Counted from the first letter of the stretch, positions 52,871 through 63,809 are shown. The stretch: DNA of 64,000 nt from Diphasiastrum complanatum (GCA_029204225.1 CM055099.1:56048386-56112385); one strand, 5' to 3'. Notes: generated from the letters alone by a model not told the origin. Translations and numbers: made by a program.

Positions 52871-53672
52871 TTCCTCTTCTGTTTTTGGGCAATCCTGTTT
52901 TGTGAGCTTGGCTCTAGCTATCATTGGTGTGGCTTTCTTTTCACAGTCCATCATGTGGTACTGCTTCAGCACTTTTTTGGCGTATTCTGGCTGACTCAAG
53001 TGCATTTCGCCATTTATTCGATCTCTTCTGATCTCCAGCCCTAGGCATTTTGTTGCTTCTCCAAGATCTGTGATTTCGTAGTTTTTAGAAATCTGACTCT
53101 TTGTGTCTTTGATCAATTTTCTATCATCAACGAATCATCCACAAAAATGGTTAGTATCACAAAATCCTTTCCTACTCTTTTCATGTAGACACTATAGTCT
53201 GGTTGAGTAGGATTGAAGTCTGGAGACTTCAGAAGACCATCAAGCTTTTTGTACTAGGCTCGTGATGTCTGTTTTAGACTATAGATGCATCTCTGCAGTC
53301 GACAAACATATTGTCTATTGTCGGGGTCTTCATAGCCTTCATGTTGCTTCATGAAAATTTACTCCTCTAGCCGTGGATAAAGGCTGTTTTCACGTCAATC
53401 TGGTGAATTTCCATATTGTACCGTGTGGCGTATGCGAGGAGCAGCCTTATGCCTGTCATCTTGACCATGGGCGAATATGTGTCAAATTATTCGACACCAT
53501 ATCTCTGCGTGTAGCCCTTTACGACAAGCCTTGCTTTGTAGCGGCCAATGGTGCCATTTGATTTTAGTTTCTTCTTGTACACCCATTTGCAGTCGACTAC
53601 CTTTCTATTTTCTGGCAGTGGCTCTAATGTCCATGCCTCGTTTCGCCTCATCGACTCGATCTCTTCTGACAT
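52865..53672 (-). pseudogene. Copia 3 reverse transcriptase
   Basis: RT entry 'MRRNEAWTLEPLPENRKVVD', 'CKWVYKKKLKSNGTIGRYKA' (53487-53672); the middle is broken; near 53130-53160 the catalytic 'ILTIFVDDS' box; then 'ISKNYEITDLGEATKCLGLE' and 'PEYAKKVLKQYHMMDC' (52865-53116). A frameshift lies just after FVDD. Confidence 0.9.
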
Positions 53673-54086
53673 TGTCTATTTCCAGAATTCTCCCTCTGGA
53701 CTCTGGATAGCTTTTTGGTATGTAGCTGGCTCTTCTGTGAAGCTGTAGTACTCAAACTACGTGTCTTTGCTCCATTGAAGATTGTCAGAATAACGGTCTG
53801 GAGGTTTTCTTTGTCTTGTTGACCTTCAAGGTTCGTTTCGTCGCTGCTCGAACATTTCTTGTTCGTGGGGTCGATCTTCTGTTTCCTGTTACTCTGGAGT
53901 CTGGGGTCCTGCATTATGATTTGATGACTGTCCTCGATCTCCCTCTTGAATAGGCAGCAGTGTGAAGATCTCATGGCCTCTTTCGTCTTTCAGTCCAGGG
54001 AATTTGGACTCGTCGAACTTCACATCTCTATTTGAAACAGCCTTCTTCATGGTCGGATCGTAGAGTCTGTACACATGTGTTCCGTT
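53673..54086 (-). pseudogene. Copia 3 integrase-RT linker
   Basis: 'YRLYDPTMKKAVSNRDVKFD' marks the end of the integrase domain. The rest is a variable acidic/polar linker in two frames, with a basic 'RKQKIDPTNKKCSSSDETNL' stretch. Confidence 0.7.
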
Positions 54087-54996
54087 CTAGTAGTCGACCA
54101 TGATTATTTCCTCGGATTTGTCATCGAGCTTGTTTCTCTTTTCTTTTGAAATGTGCTTGTATGCTGCACATCCAAACACTTGTGCGTATGACAGATCAGA
54201 CTTTCTGCCTGTCCACATCTCGTACAGTGTTTTGTTCTCCAGCACTGTTGTTGTTGATCTGTTCTGCAGATGTACTGCTGTAGCTATTGCTTCGGTCCAA
54301 AATTGGCCTGACAATTGAGCCTGTGTCATCATGCATCTGGCTCCTTCGACTAGCGTTCTATTTTTTCTTTCTACCACACCGTGTGTATGCAGGAGTGAAC
54401 TGGTGTTCAATCCCCTGTTCTTCGTAGGATCTTGAGAATTTTGTGCTTTTGTATTCACCTCCATTGTCAGATCTAAGGATATGTATCCTTTTTGAGGTGT
54501 GTCGCTCTACAAATGCCACGAACTTCTTGAAAGAATCAAATACTTTGGATTTTTTCTGCAAATAGTAGATCGTGGTCATTCGACTGTAATCATCTATGAA
54601 TATTAGAAAATATTACGAACTTGAGAGCGAATCTATTTTCATCGGTCCACACACATCAAAGTGGACAAGCTCAAGAACTTTCTTGGCTCTTCTTCCTTTG
54701 TGTGTAAATGGATTCCGATGTTGCTTGCCTTTTTGACAAGCTTCGCAGAACTCAACCTCAAGCCTTGATATTCTGAGACCTGTGACAATGTCCTTTGTGC
54801 TCATGTCGTACAGGCTCCGCATGTTCAGATGATACAATCTCCTATGCCAGAGTTGATCTTCATTTTTTGAAACATTTAATATGCTATCAGAGTTGCTGAT
54901 TATTTTGGCTTGGTAGAGGTTTCCTTCTCTGCATCCGACCGTCAGCAACTTGTTTGTCATCTTCTCAATCATACGGCAAGTGTTGCCATCGAACAA
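54087..54996 (-). pseudogene. Copia 3 GAG-pre-integrase and integrase
   Basis: 'LWHRRLYHLNMRSLYDM' and 'CEACQKGKQHRNPF' (zinc ligands), 'KVLELVHFDVCGPMKIDSL' (first Asp), then after a break 'HILRSDNGGEYKSTKFSRSY' (second Asp intact), and after another break 'GVVERKNRTLVEGARCMMTQ' (catalytic Glu), 'FGCAAYKHISKEKRNKLDDK'. The D-D-E residues are kept but divided over three frames. Confidence 0.92.
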
Positions 54997-55560
54997 AACT
55001 CAAATGTCTAGAGCTGCCATCTTGGATACAGATAGCAGATCCTTTCTGAGTGAGGGCACATAGAGTGCTCCTGGCAGCTCTGCTTGGCCTGACAGTGTTT
55101 GTAGCTGTAGAGAGCCGATGCCCTTGACATCGTGTCTGCTTCCATCACCTAGAATCATTGCTCTGTCATTTTTGAGTTCTCAAAAGTTGATCAAAATCTT
55201 CTTGTTGCAGGTTATGTGAGATGTTGCTCCTGAATCGATGACCACATCGTAGTCATGTTCGGAGTGGCTTGTCGAAGCTTCGTCGAGTATCGTAAAAGCT
55301 TTGTCACCTCTTTCTGCATCTTTAGATGATTCTGCAATGTTTGCCTTTTCAACTCTTCTTGCAGTGCATACAAGGTATTGCTGGATTGAACCAGCATTTG
55401 TTGGCTGTATGGCCTAGTTTGTGACAGTGATTGCAAGAAGAAGATTGTTGATTTGAGGACTTCGTCTTCTCAAATCTTGGCTTGTTTTTGTTCTTCTTCT
55501 TTCCTTTCATGAAGAGAGCCTTCTCTTGATCATTGCTTCCCTCTCCTTTGTCTCTCATTA
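54997..55560 (-). pseudogene. Copia 3 protease and gag zinc knuckle
   Basis: The knuckle CNHCHKLGHTANKC (C-x2-C-x4-H-x4-C) lies at about 55390-55440. The protease site reads V-D-SGATSH near 55225-55245 ('DVVIDSGATSHIT'), then 'MILGDGSRHDVKGIGSLQLQ', 'LPGALYVPSLRKDLLSVSKM' (about 55015-55160). Stops near 55005 and 55180 interrupt it. Confidence 0.85.
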
Positions 55561-56105
55561 GCGACAAGACTGACTATTTTCGAATGTCATATCTGGTAGA
55601 CTCAGTATGAGCATTCTCAGCGGCTGGTAGGACGTCGGTAGAGATTTCATGAAGTACATCAATTGATGTGGTGCTGGGACCTGGTGCTCCTGTCCTGATG
55701 CAACAAGTTGAGCAAAGATCATTCTAATCTTCTCAACGTGCCGATCCAACTGGTTGCCATCCCACCGTATTGATTGCAGCTGATTGTGAAGGTGCATGAC
55801 TGAAGCTGCAGTCCTCACTTCATACTTCTGCTTTAATCTTTCCCATGCTGCATGGCTGCTTTCACAGTCTTCAATCTGCATGAGTAGATCTTCATTTATG
55901 GACGAAACGATGATCACCATTGCACGCTCATCCTGTTTGATCCATTCAGCTCTCCTCGGGTCTCCCTCTGGAGGCGGCACCTCTAAGAGCTCAGTCACCA
56001 ACCAGATGCCTTTGCCCTTCAGGAGTGTTTTGATTTTGAATTTCCAAATTCGTAATTTGTGCCATCGAGACTGGTTGCTACTCTAGTCTGGATTGTCGTA
56101 GCCAT
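55558..56105 (-). pseudogene. Copia 3 gag
   Basis: ATG at 56105. The first frame gives 'MATTIQTRVATSLDGTNYEF' before a frameshift, then 147 codons open to 55558: 'LLEVPPPEGDPRRAEWIKQD', 'AAWERLKQKYEVRTAASVMH', 'LHNQLQSIRWDGNQLDRHVE' and 'LPTSYQPLRMLIL'. This is the UBN2-type gag domain of copia elements. The frameshift near 56040 breaks it. Confidence 0.88.
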
Positions 56106-56157
56106 ATTATATTGTCTGGAAGAATCACTGCTAGGATATCAGTAGTGACAACTTGTT

Positions 56158-56170
56158 TGCTCTGATACCA
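56158..56170 (-). other. Copia 3 primer-binding site, initiator-Met type
   Basis: The minus strand reads TGGTATCAGAGCA exactly and abuts the LTR at 56171. Confidence 0.9.
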
Positions 56171-56308
56171 TGTCGCAGGAGTGTGTGCGTGGGACTGATT
56201 CGTGTTCATCCTCACTTCATCTTCTTTATCACAAAAAATTTCTCTGTTTTTTAATTTTCTTTTGTGCGGAAGCCCTTACAGGAATCCAGACACTCAACTA
56301 CGCATCGA
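56171..56308 (-). repeat. Copia 3 5' LTR, truncated
   Basis: Begins TGTCGCAGGAGTG on the plus strand. Bases 56233-56308 match 51408-51478 of the 3' LTR. It stops at GCATC, 138 bp in. Confidence 0.8.
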
Positions 56309-56430
56309 ATTGTTCTCGTTAGTGCTTCGAGTCAAAGTCATGTTGATTGTCGCGAATTGTTCGACCTTCGTGCCTTGTTCATGCTGCGACAAAGTTGTAG
56401 GACTTCACCATTTCTGGCAGTTGATACATG
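56309..56430 (-). repeat. Displaced copy of copia 3 3' untranslated region
   Basis: Matches 52062-52183 in the same orientation with few mismatches (GAATTGTTCTCGTT..TGCTTCGAGTC). It is joined directly to the broken 5' LTR. Confidence 0.85.
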
Positions 56431-56850
56431 TTGGCTCAATCCAAAGATTGAGTATATCCACTGCCACAAGAAGGGTCACACGGCCATCTATTGTTGCCTG
56501 AACCGAAAAAATAAATCAACACATAGCAGACAGGAGAACGACAACAGTTCATCCTATGTTGAGGAGCCTGAGAGCTCGAAAATGGATGAAGAAAGATCAA
56601 ACAGAAATTGTTCGACCGCCTACATTTGTGAAGACATGTGTGCAACGTCTACATCTGACACACATGAGGTGATCCTAGATTCAGGAACCACCTCACACTT
56701 CGTGACATCAAGATGAATAATGTCTGATGTCAGAAGTGCTGATCCTTCAAGATTCATAGTTCTTGGAGATGGATCCAAACATCAAGTAAAGGGTATTGGT
56801 TCATTGTGGCTCAACACCAATGGTAGAGACAGATGACTCGAAGACGTTCT
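56431..56850 (+). pseudogene. Copia protease fragment of family 2, plus strand
   Basis: Encodes a zinc-knuckle remnant 'IHCHKKGHTAIYC', 'EEPESSKMDEERSNRNCSTA', 'EVILDSGTTSHFVTSR' (stop), then 'FIVLGDGSKHQVKGIGSLWL'. Nearly the same as the minus-strand protease at 24286-24690. Cut at both ends by other elements; the Tat-like LTR begins at 56856. Confidence 0.9.
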
Positions 56851-56855
56851 ATTTG

Positions 56856-57672
56856 TGTTGGGGGTTATTCCCAACAAAGTGTAAATAGATAAAATCATCC
56901 AATAAAATGTGTTGCGAGGGCATGGCATCCTACGTGTATAAGCCCATGGCCCAATGAGCATGCAAATAAAGTTATAAATAAAATAAACATAACTTGGGCC
57001 TTGGAATTAAAATAAAACTAGAGGCCCAATGTCATGTTTAAACTTAGAGATTACTTTTTAGAGTTGGGTCCAAATTGGGACTCACATGAATATTGTGATT
57101 TCTAATGTACTTTTTGTGGACCCTTGGATCAAGTTGGGTCCAAGATTTTGGATAGGATCATTGTGAATATTAGCCAATAGGATTGAGGGGCAAGGGCCTT
57201 CCCCATTTTATAGAAAGACACCATTTGTACACTACTTTCATGCTTAATGAGAAGGAGGAAACTCTACCAATTGTGGAAGAGAAGCATCCTCATTTGCAAT
57301 TCAATGCTTGCTATTGCTCTTGTTGTTTGAATTGCTTTCAAGTTCGTGCTTTTTGGTTTCAATAGTTTATGTTTCTCCTTTAGCAAGTATAATGTGCATT
57401 TGAGGTAACCTCCACCCTCGCTCTCTATCTCTCTCTTTCTCTCTTCTCTTCTCAATCTCTTCTTTTCTATCCCTTCCCTTCACCCAAATCATGATGAATG
57501 TTAGTGTAGAGGAGTAGAGTTAAAGGAGAATAGTGTTAGTGGTGAGTAGAGTTAAGGGAGAAAGTAGAAACTAACTAAAAGTAGCATCTATGCATAGTTA
57601 GGTACCTATCCAGTGATCTAACCCTTGTTGACAGGCAGGAGGGCTATACTATGCAAGATCTTCGACCCTACA
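56856..57672 (+). repeat. 5' LTR of Tat-like element 2
   Basis: Begins TGTTGGGGGTTATTCC, ends GACCCTACA. Shares 'GGCATCCT.TGTGTATAAGCC' and following words with the LTR of Tat-like element 1. No 3' LTR was found in the window. Confidence 0.75.
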
Positions 57673-57673
57673 G

Positions 57674-57691
57674 CGGTGCTATTGCCGGGGA
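57674..57691 (+). other. Primer-binding site, tRNA-Asp type (degraded)
   Basis: CGGTGCTATTGCCGGGGA, resembling TGGCGCCGTTGCCGGGGA, one base past the LTR end. Confidence 0.65.
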
Positions 57692-58766
57692 TAGGTTTCC
57701 ACTAACTAGTTTAGCTGCATTTTATCCATTTTCTTGTTTTTTAGAGTAATTTAAGTAGATTTTTGGGAGTTTAGAGTTAGTTTTTTATATTTTTTGTGTT
57801 TGGACTGTTCATAGCTAGCAGAGGAGGTGTGAGAGGGTAGAGGAGGCCTTGAACAGCCTCTAAGGGCTTGAAACCCAAACCAACCAATCAAAATACCCAA
57901 AAAAATACACCAATCTGCATTTTGGAGGGAAAAAAGAGCTTAAAATCTCATCAGATTTTTATATCTCCAAAATCAGTGAGAATTAGCCCTTGCATGACTG
58001 GCAGTAGCTCTAGGGTACTGTCCAAGACCTGTATAGAAGCCTACGAGATTTAGTTCTAAGCAGATTGTAAAAATTAGAGAAAAATCATAAAAAATTCAAA
58101 AAACCCTTGAAAAAATCCAAATAAATTCAAGTCTTCATAAGAACTCTCGCAGAGCTCTCTGAAGTTCCATCTCAGTGAGACCAGGACACAGAGAAGCTTG
58201 CGAGAGTTAGTTTGATATCTAGGTGCCTGTGCAAGAGTTCCCAGTGAAAAAAAGACGGGAAAGTACCAATGAACCCTCGCAGACAACAAAATTTTCAGTT
58301 CCAGTGGTCAAGAACTCTTGTAGAGGATTCTGAAGTTCCATCTCAGTGAGACCAGAATGCAGAAGAGCTTGCGAGAGTAAGTCTGATTTTAGTGAGCAGA
58401 AAATTGGATTTAAGTGTTAAAAAATCACTAAAAAGTGAAGATCCAGTAAATCCTTCCAGTAAGAGCTCTCGCACCCTCTCAATCGATTCATAATGTTAAT
58501 TTACATCAGTGATGAAGCCTGCGAGAGTTAGTGTGAAGATTTGGTGAAGATCAAGCCAAAAAAGTGGTTTTGAATTCTCGCAGACAGTGAAATTTTCACT
58601 TCTTGCAAGAGTTAACTCTCACAAAGAATTCTATAATGAGATTTGACCCAGATCCAGCTACTGTCAAAATCTCAGGTCAATCAGTGCAAGGAGTAAAAAG
58701 TTATCAAGGAAAAACCACCGTAAAAGGCTTAAAATTCACTTTCGGCCGATCAGATCGATCAAATCC
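57692..58766 (+). other. Leader of Tat-like element 2 with alternating hairpin half-sites
   Basis: Non-coding. Ten or more half-sites of the type AACTCTCGCAG or its complement CTTGCGAGAGTT alternate between 58139 and 58620. A block of about 70 bp is repeated at 58139-58213 and 58311-58385. The first of these is shared with the leader of element 1. Confidence 0.8.
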
Positions 58767-59639
58767 TTGAATATCCAGACTGCATCCTACTGTATAAGCA
58801 AGATTCAATCACTTTGGAACCCACCATCAGATGAATCTGAGATCGAGATGATCAATAGCATGAAGGTTGCCTCAAATCAGGCACCACACCTTCCCAGATT
58901 AGCAACTGTGCAACAAGAGGCAGAATCGGAACTGGAACCAGCACCAATGGATCCAATGGGCCAACCCGGACCTGTCGCTCCCTTGCAAGCAGTCCGGAGA
59001 GCACCACAAATGAAAATACCAAAATATGACGGATCATCAGACCCCATCCGATTCCTCCAAATCTACGAGCAAGCTTGTGAAATCTATGGCGAATGGACAC
59101 CTGCGGAGAAGCTGATGCTATTCCCTATGTTCTTACTGGAAGTGGCTCAAGATTGGTTTTTCAACTTGTCAGAGGAAGAAAAATCCACTTGGGAAGCGGT
59201 TAAAGCGACTCTCATTACGCGCTTTAAACCAAAAAAGTTCCTGGAAGACCCCTTTCTCCTGTTGAGCAAAGTCAAGATGGGAAAACAAGAAAGGGTCCGG
59301 GACTATATTGAACGGGCCAAACATTTACGATCTGAGTGCAGTGCAGTCCTAACTCCCGATCATGCGGTGATCATGTAGTTCCTAGCCGCATTTAAACCTG
59401 GAACCAGTGCACCTCTTAACCTTGTTGCCATACAACAACCAACAGTTCCAGCAGGGATGCCATCGGAAGGTCGACAATTCCACGCTCCTGTGTTAGTTGT
59501 TACGCGAGCACAGAAGAGGAAGGAAGTGGCTCCCTCACCACCACCATTGGTCACTGACGACCAACCCTCAACTTCAGCGCCATATCCAAATGTGAGAGAA
59601 GAGAGAAGACAGTACCAGAAAATAAGACACTGGGTATAG
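58767..59639 (+). pseudogene. Tat-like element 2 gag
   Basis: One frame from 58767 with TAG at 59376-59378 and 59637-59639. Contains 'APQMKIPKYDGSSDPIRFLQ', 'QACEIYGEWTPAEKLMLFPM', 'VAQDWFFNLSEEEKSTWEAV', 'LITRFKPKKF' and 'KVKMGKQERVRDYIERAKHL', a retrotransposon gag domain (about residues 75-190). After the first stop the frame keeps gag-like sequence ('FLAAFKPGTSAPLN') for about 85 codons. The zinc knuckle was not recognised. The true start may lie upstream or be non-ATG. Confidence 0.85.
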
Positions 59640-60677
59640 AAAGCACAAGTGGAAGAAAAAGAGCAAGAAAGAGACAATCCCACAAAACCTCCAGTCGACG
59701 TGGAACGGGAACCGCAAATGGGCTCACCACTGCGCACTGATCAGAATGATCGGTTGCACCAACATGAACCACCTTTTCACATGGTGGAGCCCGAGGAAGC
59801 ACGCACTGAAAGGCTCACACTTTTGTTGCCAAGCCATGTTAGTTTACCACTCGGAGAACCACTGCGGATTGCACCACAAGCGAAAAGCCTTCTAGCTAAA
59901 TGGGCCAAAGCGGATGAGGAGCCAGTAGCGCCTGAGCCCATATACTATGCGGGCTATGATGAAACAAATAACATCCTCCACATCGGAGCAACATGGAAAA
60001 GTGAGGAACACAACATCACTTTGCCAATCAAACACAAGAGATACGAGGACGAGGCAGCAGTGGTAGATGGAGGATCGGGTGTCAATCTGATCTCCACTAC
60101 TTTATATAAAAAATGGGGTTTACAAGGATGAAGCCAGCAAGATTCGCCATCAAGCTAGTAGATCAATCCTGTGTGAAACCAAAAGGTGTAGTTGTCTATA
60201 TCCACATAAAGATAGTAGGCATGCAGTTTGTGAACTTTTGTAGTCATGGATATACCTGAATCTCCATCTGCATACCATGTTTTACTGGAAAGACCATGGT
60301 TGAGGACTACGCAAGTAGTACACAACTGGGATACAGGAAAACTCACCTTCGAGAACAGAGAGCAGGCTGTAAAGGTTGATCCAACCACATGGGCGGTGAA
60401 ACCTATTGCACCCAAGGCTGATGACGGATCATCTATGATAGATCACACGATTGATTGCCCAAGGCCAAACAAGGGAGGTCACTATCATTCAGAGATGGAT
60501 GTCGTGAGATGGACAGATGCATTAGCAACTATTGACTACCAGACATGTCAATATGAATCAGATCCAGAACCTAGTATATCTTCACCCAAATGTTACACTA
60601 TGGACACACCAATCACATTTGGGGTAAATATGATAAACGTAGCATGGTTGTCAACGGAGCCTATTACTTCCAATTGA
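59640..60677 (+). pseudogene. Tat-like element 2 protease
   Basis: The same frame as gag continues: a Pro/Glu-rich linker, 'LPLGEPLRIAPQAKSLLAKW', 'EHNITLPIKHKRYEDEAAVV' and the retropepsin site 'VVDGGSGVNLISTTLYKKWG' at about 60060-60120 (D-G-G, as in some Tat/Athila proteases). Two compensating frameshifts near 60125 and 60240 enclose 'VGMQFVNF', then 'PESPSAYHVLLERPWLRTTQ' and 'HNWDTGKLTF'. Beyond about 60400 the sequence is a polar linker. No RT follows. Confidence 0.83.
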
Positions 60678-61070
60678 TATATGGTTAGGATGCTATGATG
60701 CTAGTAGAGTTTTTAGTTCCTTCATTAAGGGTTGCCACCGCGTAACATCTTAATGAGTCCAAATCTCTACAGTTATGCAACGAAGCTCTGCATAAACTCC
60801 GTGAAACACGCTTACTAGATGTGCATGCATTGGCAAATGAAAAGGAAAGACGCAAAGCTTGGCATGATCGCAGATTACAAAAGAAGGATCTTTGTTCAGG
60901 AGATCTGGAAAACCAAGGCGATCAAGGGAAAGTTAAAATTCACTGGCGAAAGTCCTTATAGGATCAAGAAAATTTTTAATCATGGAGCCGCGAACTTAGA
61001 AAGGCTAGATGGGATGCCATTCGATACACCCATCAACGGTAGCCGGTTGCATAAGTACTGGCCACCATAA
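60678..61070 (+). pseudogene. Tat-like element 2 integrase C-terminus
   Basis: Reads 'PSLRVATA', 'LQLCNEALHKLRETRLLDVH', 'ALANEKERRKAWHDRRLQKK', 'LKFTGESPYRIKKI' and 'NGSRLHKYWPP', the C-terminal domain of a gypsy integrase. RT, RNase H and the integrase core are missing between the protease and this piece, a deletion of roughly 2.5 kb by comparison with the family. A frame break lies near 60895. Confidence 0.85.
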
Positions 61071-62040
61071 TAAGACAGATCTAGATTGGAGATGACACGT
61101 TACAAAAAGCTAATCTGCTACAATATCACCGCTAGATATAAGGAGATCAAGCCAAATCAAACTAGATCCATCAAGATTCAGCCAGATTGGCAAGATCGGA
61201 GAAATCCATCAGAATTCAAGGAGGATCCAGATCCAGATAGGATAAAAAAAAAAGCAGGTCATCAGATTGATTGATGGATCTACTACCAAGAATCCATCAA
61301 AACTTCCAGAGAACCACCAACAGTCAGATCAAGCCTGGATGAAGCTGATTACCAGTTTACAAAAGTTAAAAATCAAAAAATCCCAAGATCTCGTCAAAAA
61401 ACACTCTGAAAGAGCACTATTTTCATGATTTTTTGAGATCCCCGGGGAGATAGCTCTTGAAAATTGGACAGTCACCATATTTGACCTAGATGCATCCATG
61501 AAAATCTCTGCGAGAGTTCCTGATGGAGGAATCATCATTTTTTAGTATATGCGAGAGTTCCCAGAAGTTGAATTTTCAGAACCCTCACAGAGCATCAAGA
61601 TCATCTTACCAACCCTTGCAAGGTGCCTAAATGGAATCAGATGAGTGAAATTAGCCTGTCTACATGGTCTGATCTTGAAGATCCAATCACAGGAACAAGT
61701 TATGTGAGAGATCACTTCCTGCCAGAGTTGAACCCTCGCAGACAGCCTAAACCCTTGTAAAACCTTCACGTAGCAGTCAAATCACCTTTTGAACTCTCGC
61801 TGACTTTCTTGAGGTCTTAGAATTTTGTGAAAAAGGTGCCTGCCAAAATTTGGGTGGAACTGAACAAGGAAAAGTTAATTTCACCTAATACACACTCTAA
61901 ATTCCGCTATATATTCTGCACTCTAAACTACACTCCTTATCATCCAACACTCGTTATTCATAGTTTTCTGTCGTTTCCCCAACCTTTTCTATTTTCCACC
62001 GTTTTTTCTATTTTTTTGACCACTAATCATCATTGCTAAC
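61071..62040 (+). other. Tat-like element 2, untranslated region after pol
   Basis: Contains further half-sites of the leader type (TGCGAGAGTTCC at about 61509 and 61550, ACCCTCGCAGAC at about 61732, AACTCTCGCTGA at about 61792). Ends in a promoter-like stretch with 'CGCTATATATTCTGC' at about 61906. Confidence 0.6.
61909..61916 (+). promoter_or_regulatory. TATA-like box upstream of the extra ORF
   Basis: TATATATT about 130 bp before the ATG at 62041, followed by a C/T-rich leader, a layout typical of plant promoters. Function inferred only. Confidence 0.4.
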
Positions 62041-62751
62041 ATGGCCTCCTCATCCTCTGAAGACTCTGGCACCAAACAGGTGATCCAGCGTGACATCCCC
62101 GAGGCCACACAGATTTGGCCTCTACCCTCTGATGCTCTAATCCAACCATGCCTACAGACAACCGGCCCACTTCTAGCGGCAATGAGTTTTTACCCGACTT
62201 TTTTCCATTCTGAGATTAACATGGGCCTCGCCCTTCACGCTTACGCCACCTGGGATGAGAAAAAGACTCATTTCCACTTCCTGTACCAAGGTACCATGTA
62301 CAAGGTCAGGATTAATGCAGACTTGATGGTCACCATTGGCATTATGTTCGGTGATCGTCAACCCATCTCCCATCGCCACGTCAAAGCTCTGATCAAACCA
62401 TTCGTCACCCAAACCACACCAGAAATTCCCATCCAGACTAACAATGGTTACCTGATAGAAGCTATCACGGAACTCATCATTCAGACGGCTGCGCATCTGT
62501 TGAATAACTTTCTGGTTATTTCAACATTTCACAAGGACAGAATCTAGTCTACGTTGCTGAGTCAGATAGTGGAATCCTTTTTGGGATTCCCTGGTCCCTC
62601 CATTGTGCCATACGACTGGCATAGATTCCTTATTTGAGAACTAACCAACTCCATCAAACCCAACAACCGTGAGCCAATCGCAGCAGGCCCCCTGTTGTGT
62701 AACTTTGCATGCGCACTTCTCGAGAAGAGATGCTTCTCCTTCACTTGCATG
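62041..62751 (+). pseudogene. Extra ORF of Tat-like element 2 (Athila-ORF-like), two internal stops
   Basis: ATG at 62041 in good context (AACATGGC). The first open part is 168 codons, Ser-rich N-terminus then 'PLLAAMSFYPTFFHSEINMG', 'THFHFLYQGTMYKVRINADL' and 'QPISHRHVKALIKPF'. After TAG (62545-62547) the same frame keeps protein-like sequence ('VESFLGFPGPSIVPYDWHRF'), a TGA at about 62636, then 'EPIAAGPLLCNFACALLEKR'. GC content is higher than in the flanks. Its place downstream of pol and its style resemble the extra ORFs of Athila/Tat elements of unknown role. I cannot name a domain with certainty. Confidence 0.6.
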
Positions 62752-62779
62752 TGAGTCTTCTATGATAATATTGGCTTGA

Positions 62780-63410
62780 TCTTCTTGAGTCTTCTTTTTG
62801 AAGATAGAAGAATGAGTTATCATCTTCTACTCCTCCATAGTCTTTGTCCATTGCTTTGTCCTTTGAATTGTCCTTGGTGAAGGCTTGAGAGGCACATGAC
62901 AACATTACAACATCAAAAGACATGTCACTAGCCATCTATCATCATGCCAAATGTCAAAGTCCTACACTACCTCGAGCTAACTCAAAGCTACTTTTGGCCT
63001 AATCACCTACTCGGGATAGTAACTTATTAAGATCAACTTCTTTCAATTTTTTTTCCACTGATTCAATCATCATGCTCATTTTCCTTCACCAAAAAATTAG
63101 ACTCATCAAACACTACTGCCATTTTTATTTACTAATGGCCCCAATTGAAACCAGGTTCCAAGCCAACCTTGGTACAAACAGAACATTCTTTCTGATGTTT
63201 ACTTCTCTTGAAGGAAGTTTCATAGGTCATTTCAAGTTGTATAATGTCGGATGTTATGTAGTGTTGTATGCCATGTTCGGAATCAAGTGGCAAGTTGATC
63301 AAGTGGAATTGCAATGCATTAAGGAATGTGGGTGGCCGTTGCAATTTGCAAGTTTGCAAATTATCAAGTGACACATGGTAATTGGTCACATGTCTAGGCC
63401 AATAACCCAC
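62780..63410 (-). pseudogene. Copia protease/pre-integrase remnant, minus strand
   Basis: At about 63130-63220 the minus strand encodes 'NVLFVPRLAWNLVSIGAISK', the block after the copia protease (normally NVLYVPGLAKNLLSVG), followed by 'VFDESNFLVKENE'. The sequence from about 62780 to 63060 is weakly similar gag-pol material on the same strand. Frames are disrupted. Confidence 0.65.
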
Positions 63411-63809
63411 AACTGAACTAGGCTAGTGTTTTGGTCATTGGACCCTGAATAACCATATTAAAATTAAGGTCATCATAATCTTTAAGGACCAAGGCCATAT
63501 GTGAAGGTCCTACATGTTTAAAAAAATCTGCCACTACATTAAACAAGACGTGAAAAAACCTACATTTCTTAATGTAGCATGTTTATAATCCACCAAGTCT
63601 ATGAAATAACCATGGATTTAGCATGCACAAAGTTAATCAAGGAGCTAAAATTAAAATTAAATATATTTAAAAAAATGGTTGTTTTCAATAAGGCTGCATC
63701 CTTCACTAATAATATTATGACTATTTGAACAACTTTTGCAGATTCCATTCCTTGACTATGCCAGTTTTCCAAGCATTGCAATGACATTGCATTAAGTGAA
63801 ACTTGAGGC
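63411..63809. other. No gene seen
   Basis: AT-rich sequence without a recognised frame or repeat. Confidence 0.45.

Larger units (their letters stand above)
51405..56308 (-). mobile_element. Ty1/copia element 3, near full length
   Basis: Minus-strand order: truncated 5' LTR, Met primer site, gag, zinc knuckle, protease, GAG-pre-integrase, integrase, RT, RNase H, 3' LTR. Every domain is present, but frames are broken at many points. The 5' LTR is cut at 56308, where unrelated rearranged copia sequence begins. Inactive. Confidence 0.92.

Noticed and set aside
62562-62935. Minus-strand ORFs opposite the extra ORF of Tat-like element 2
   Set aside because: Shadows of the plus-strand frame or short copia debris; no recognisable domain.
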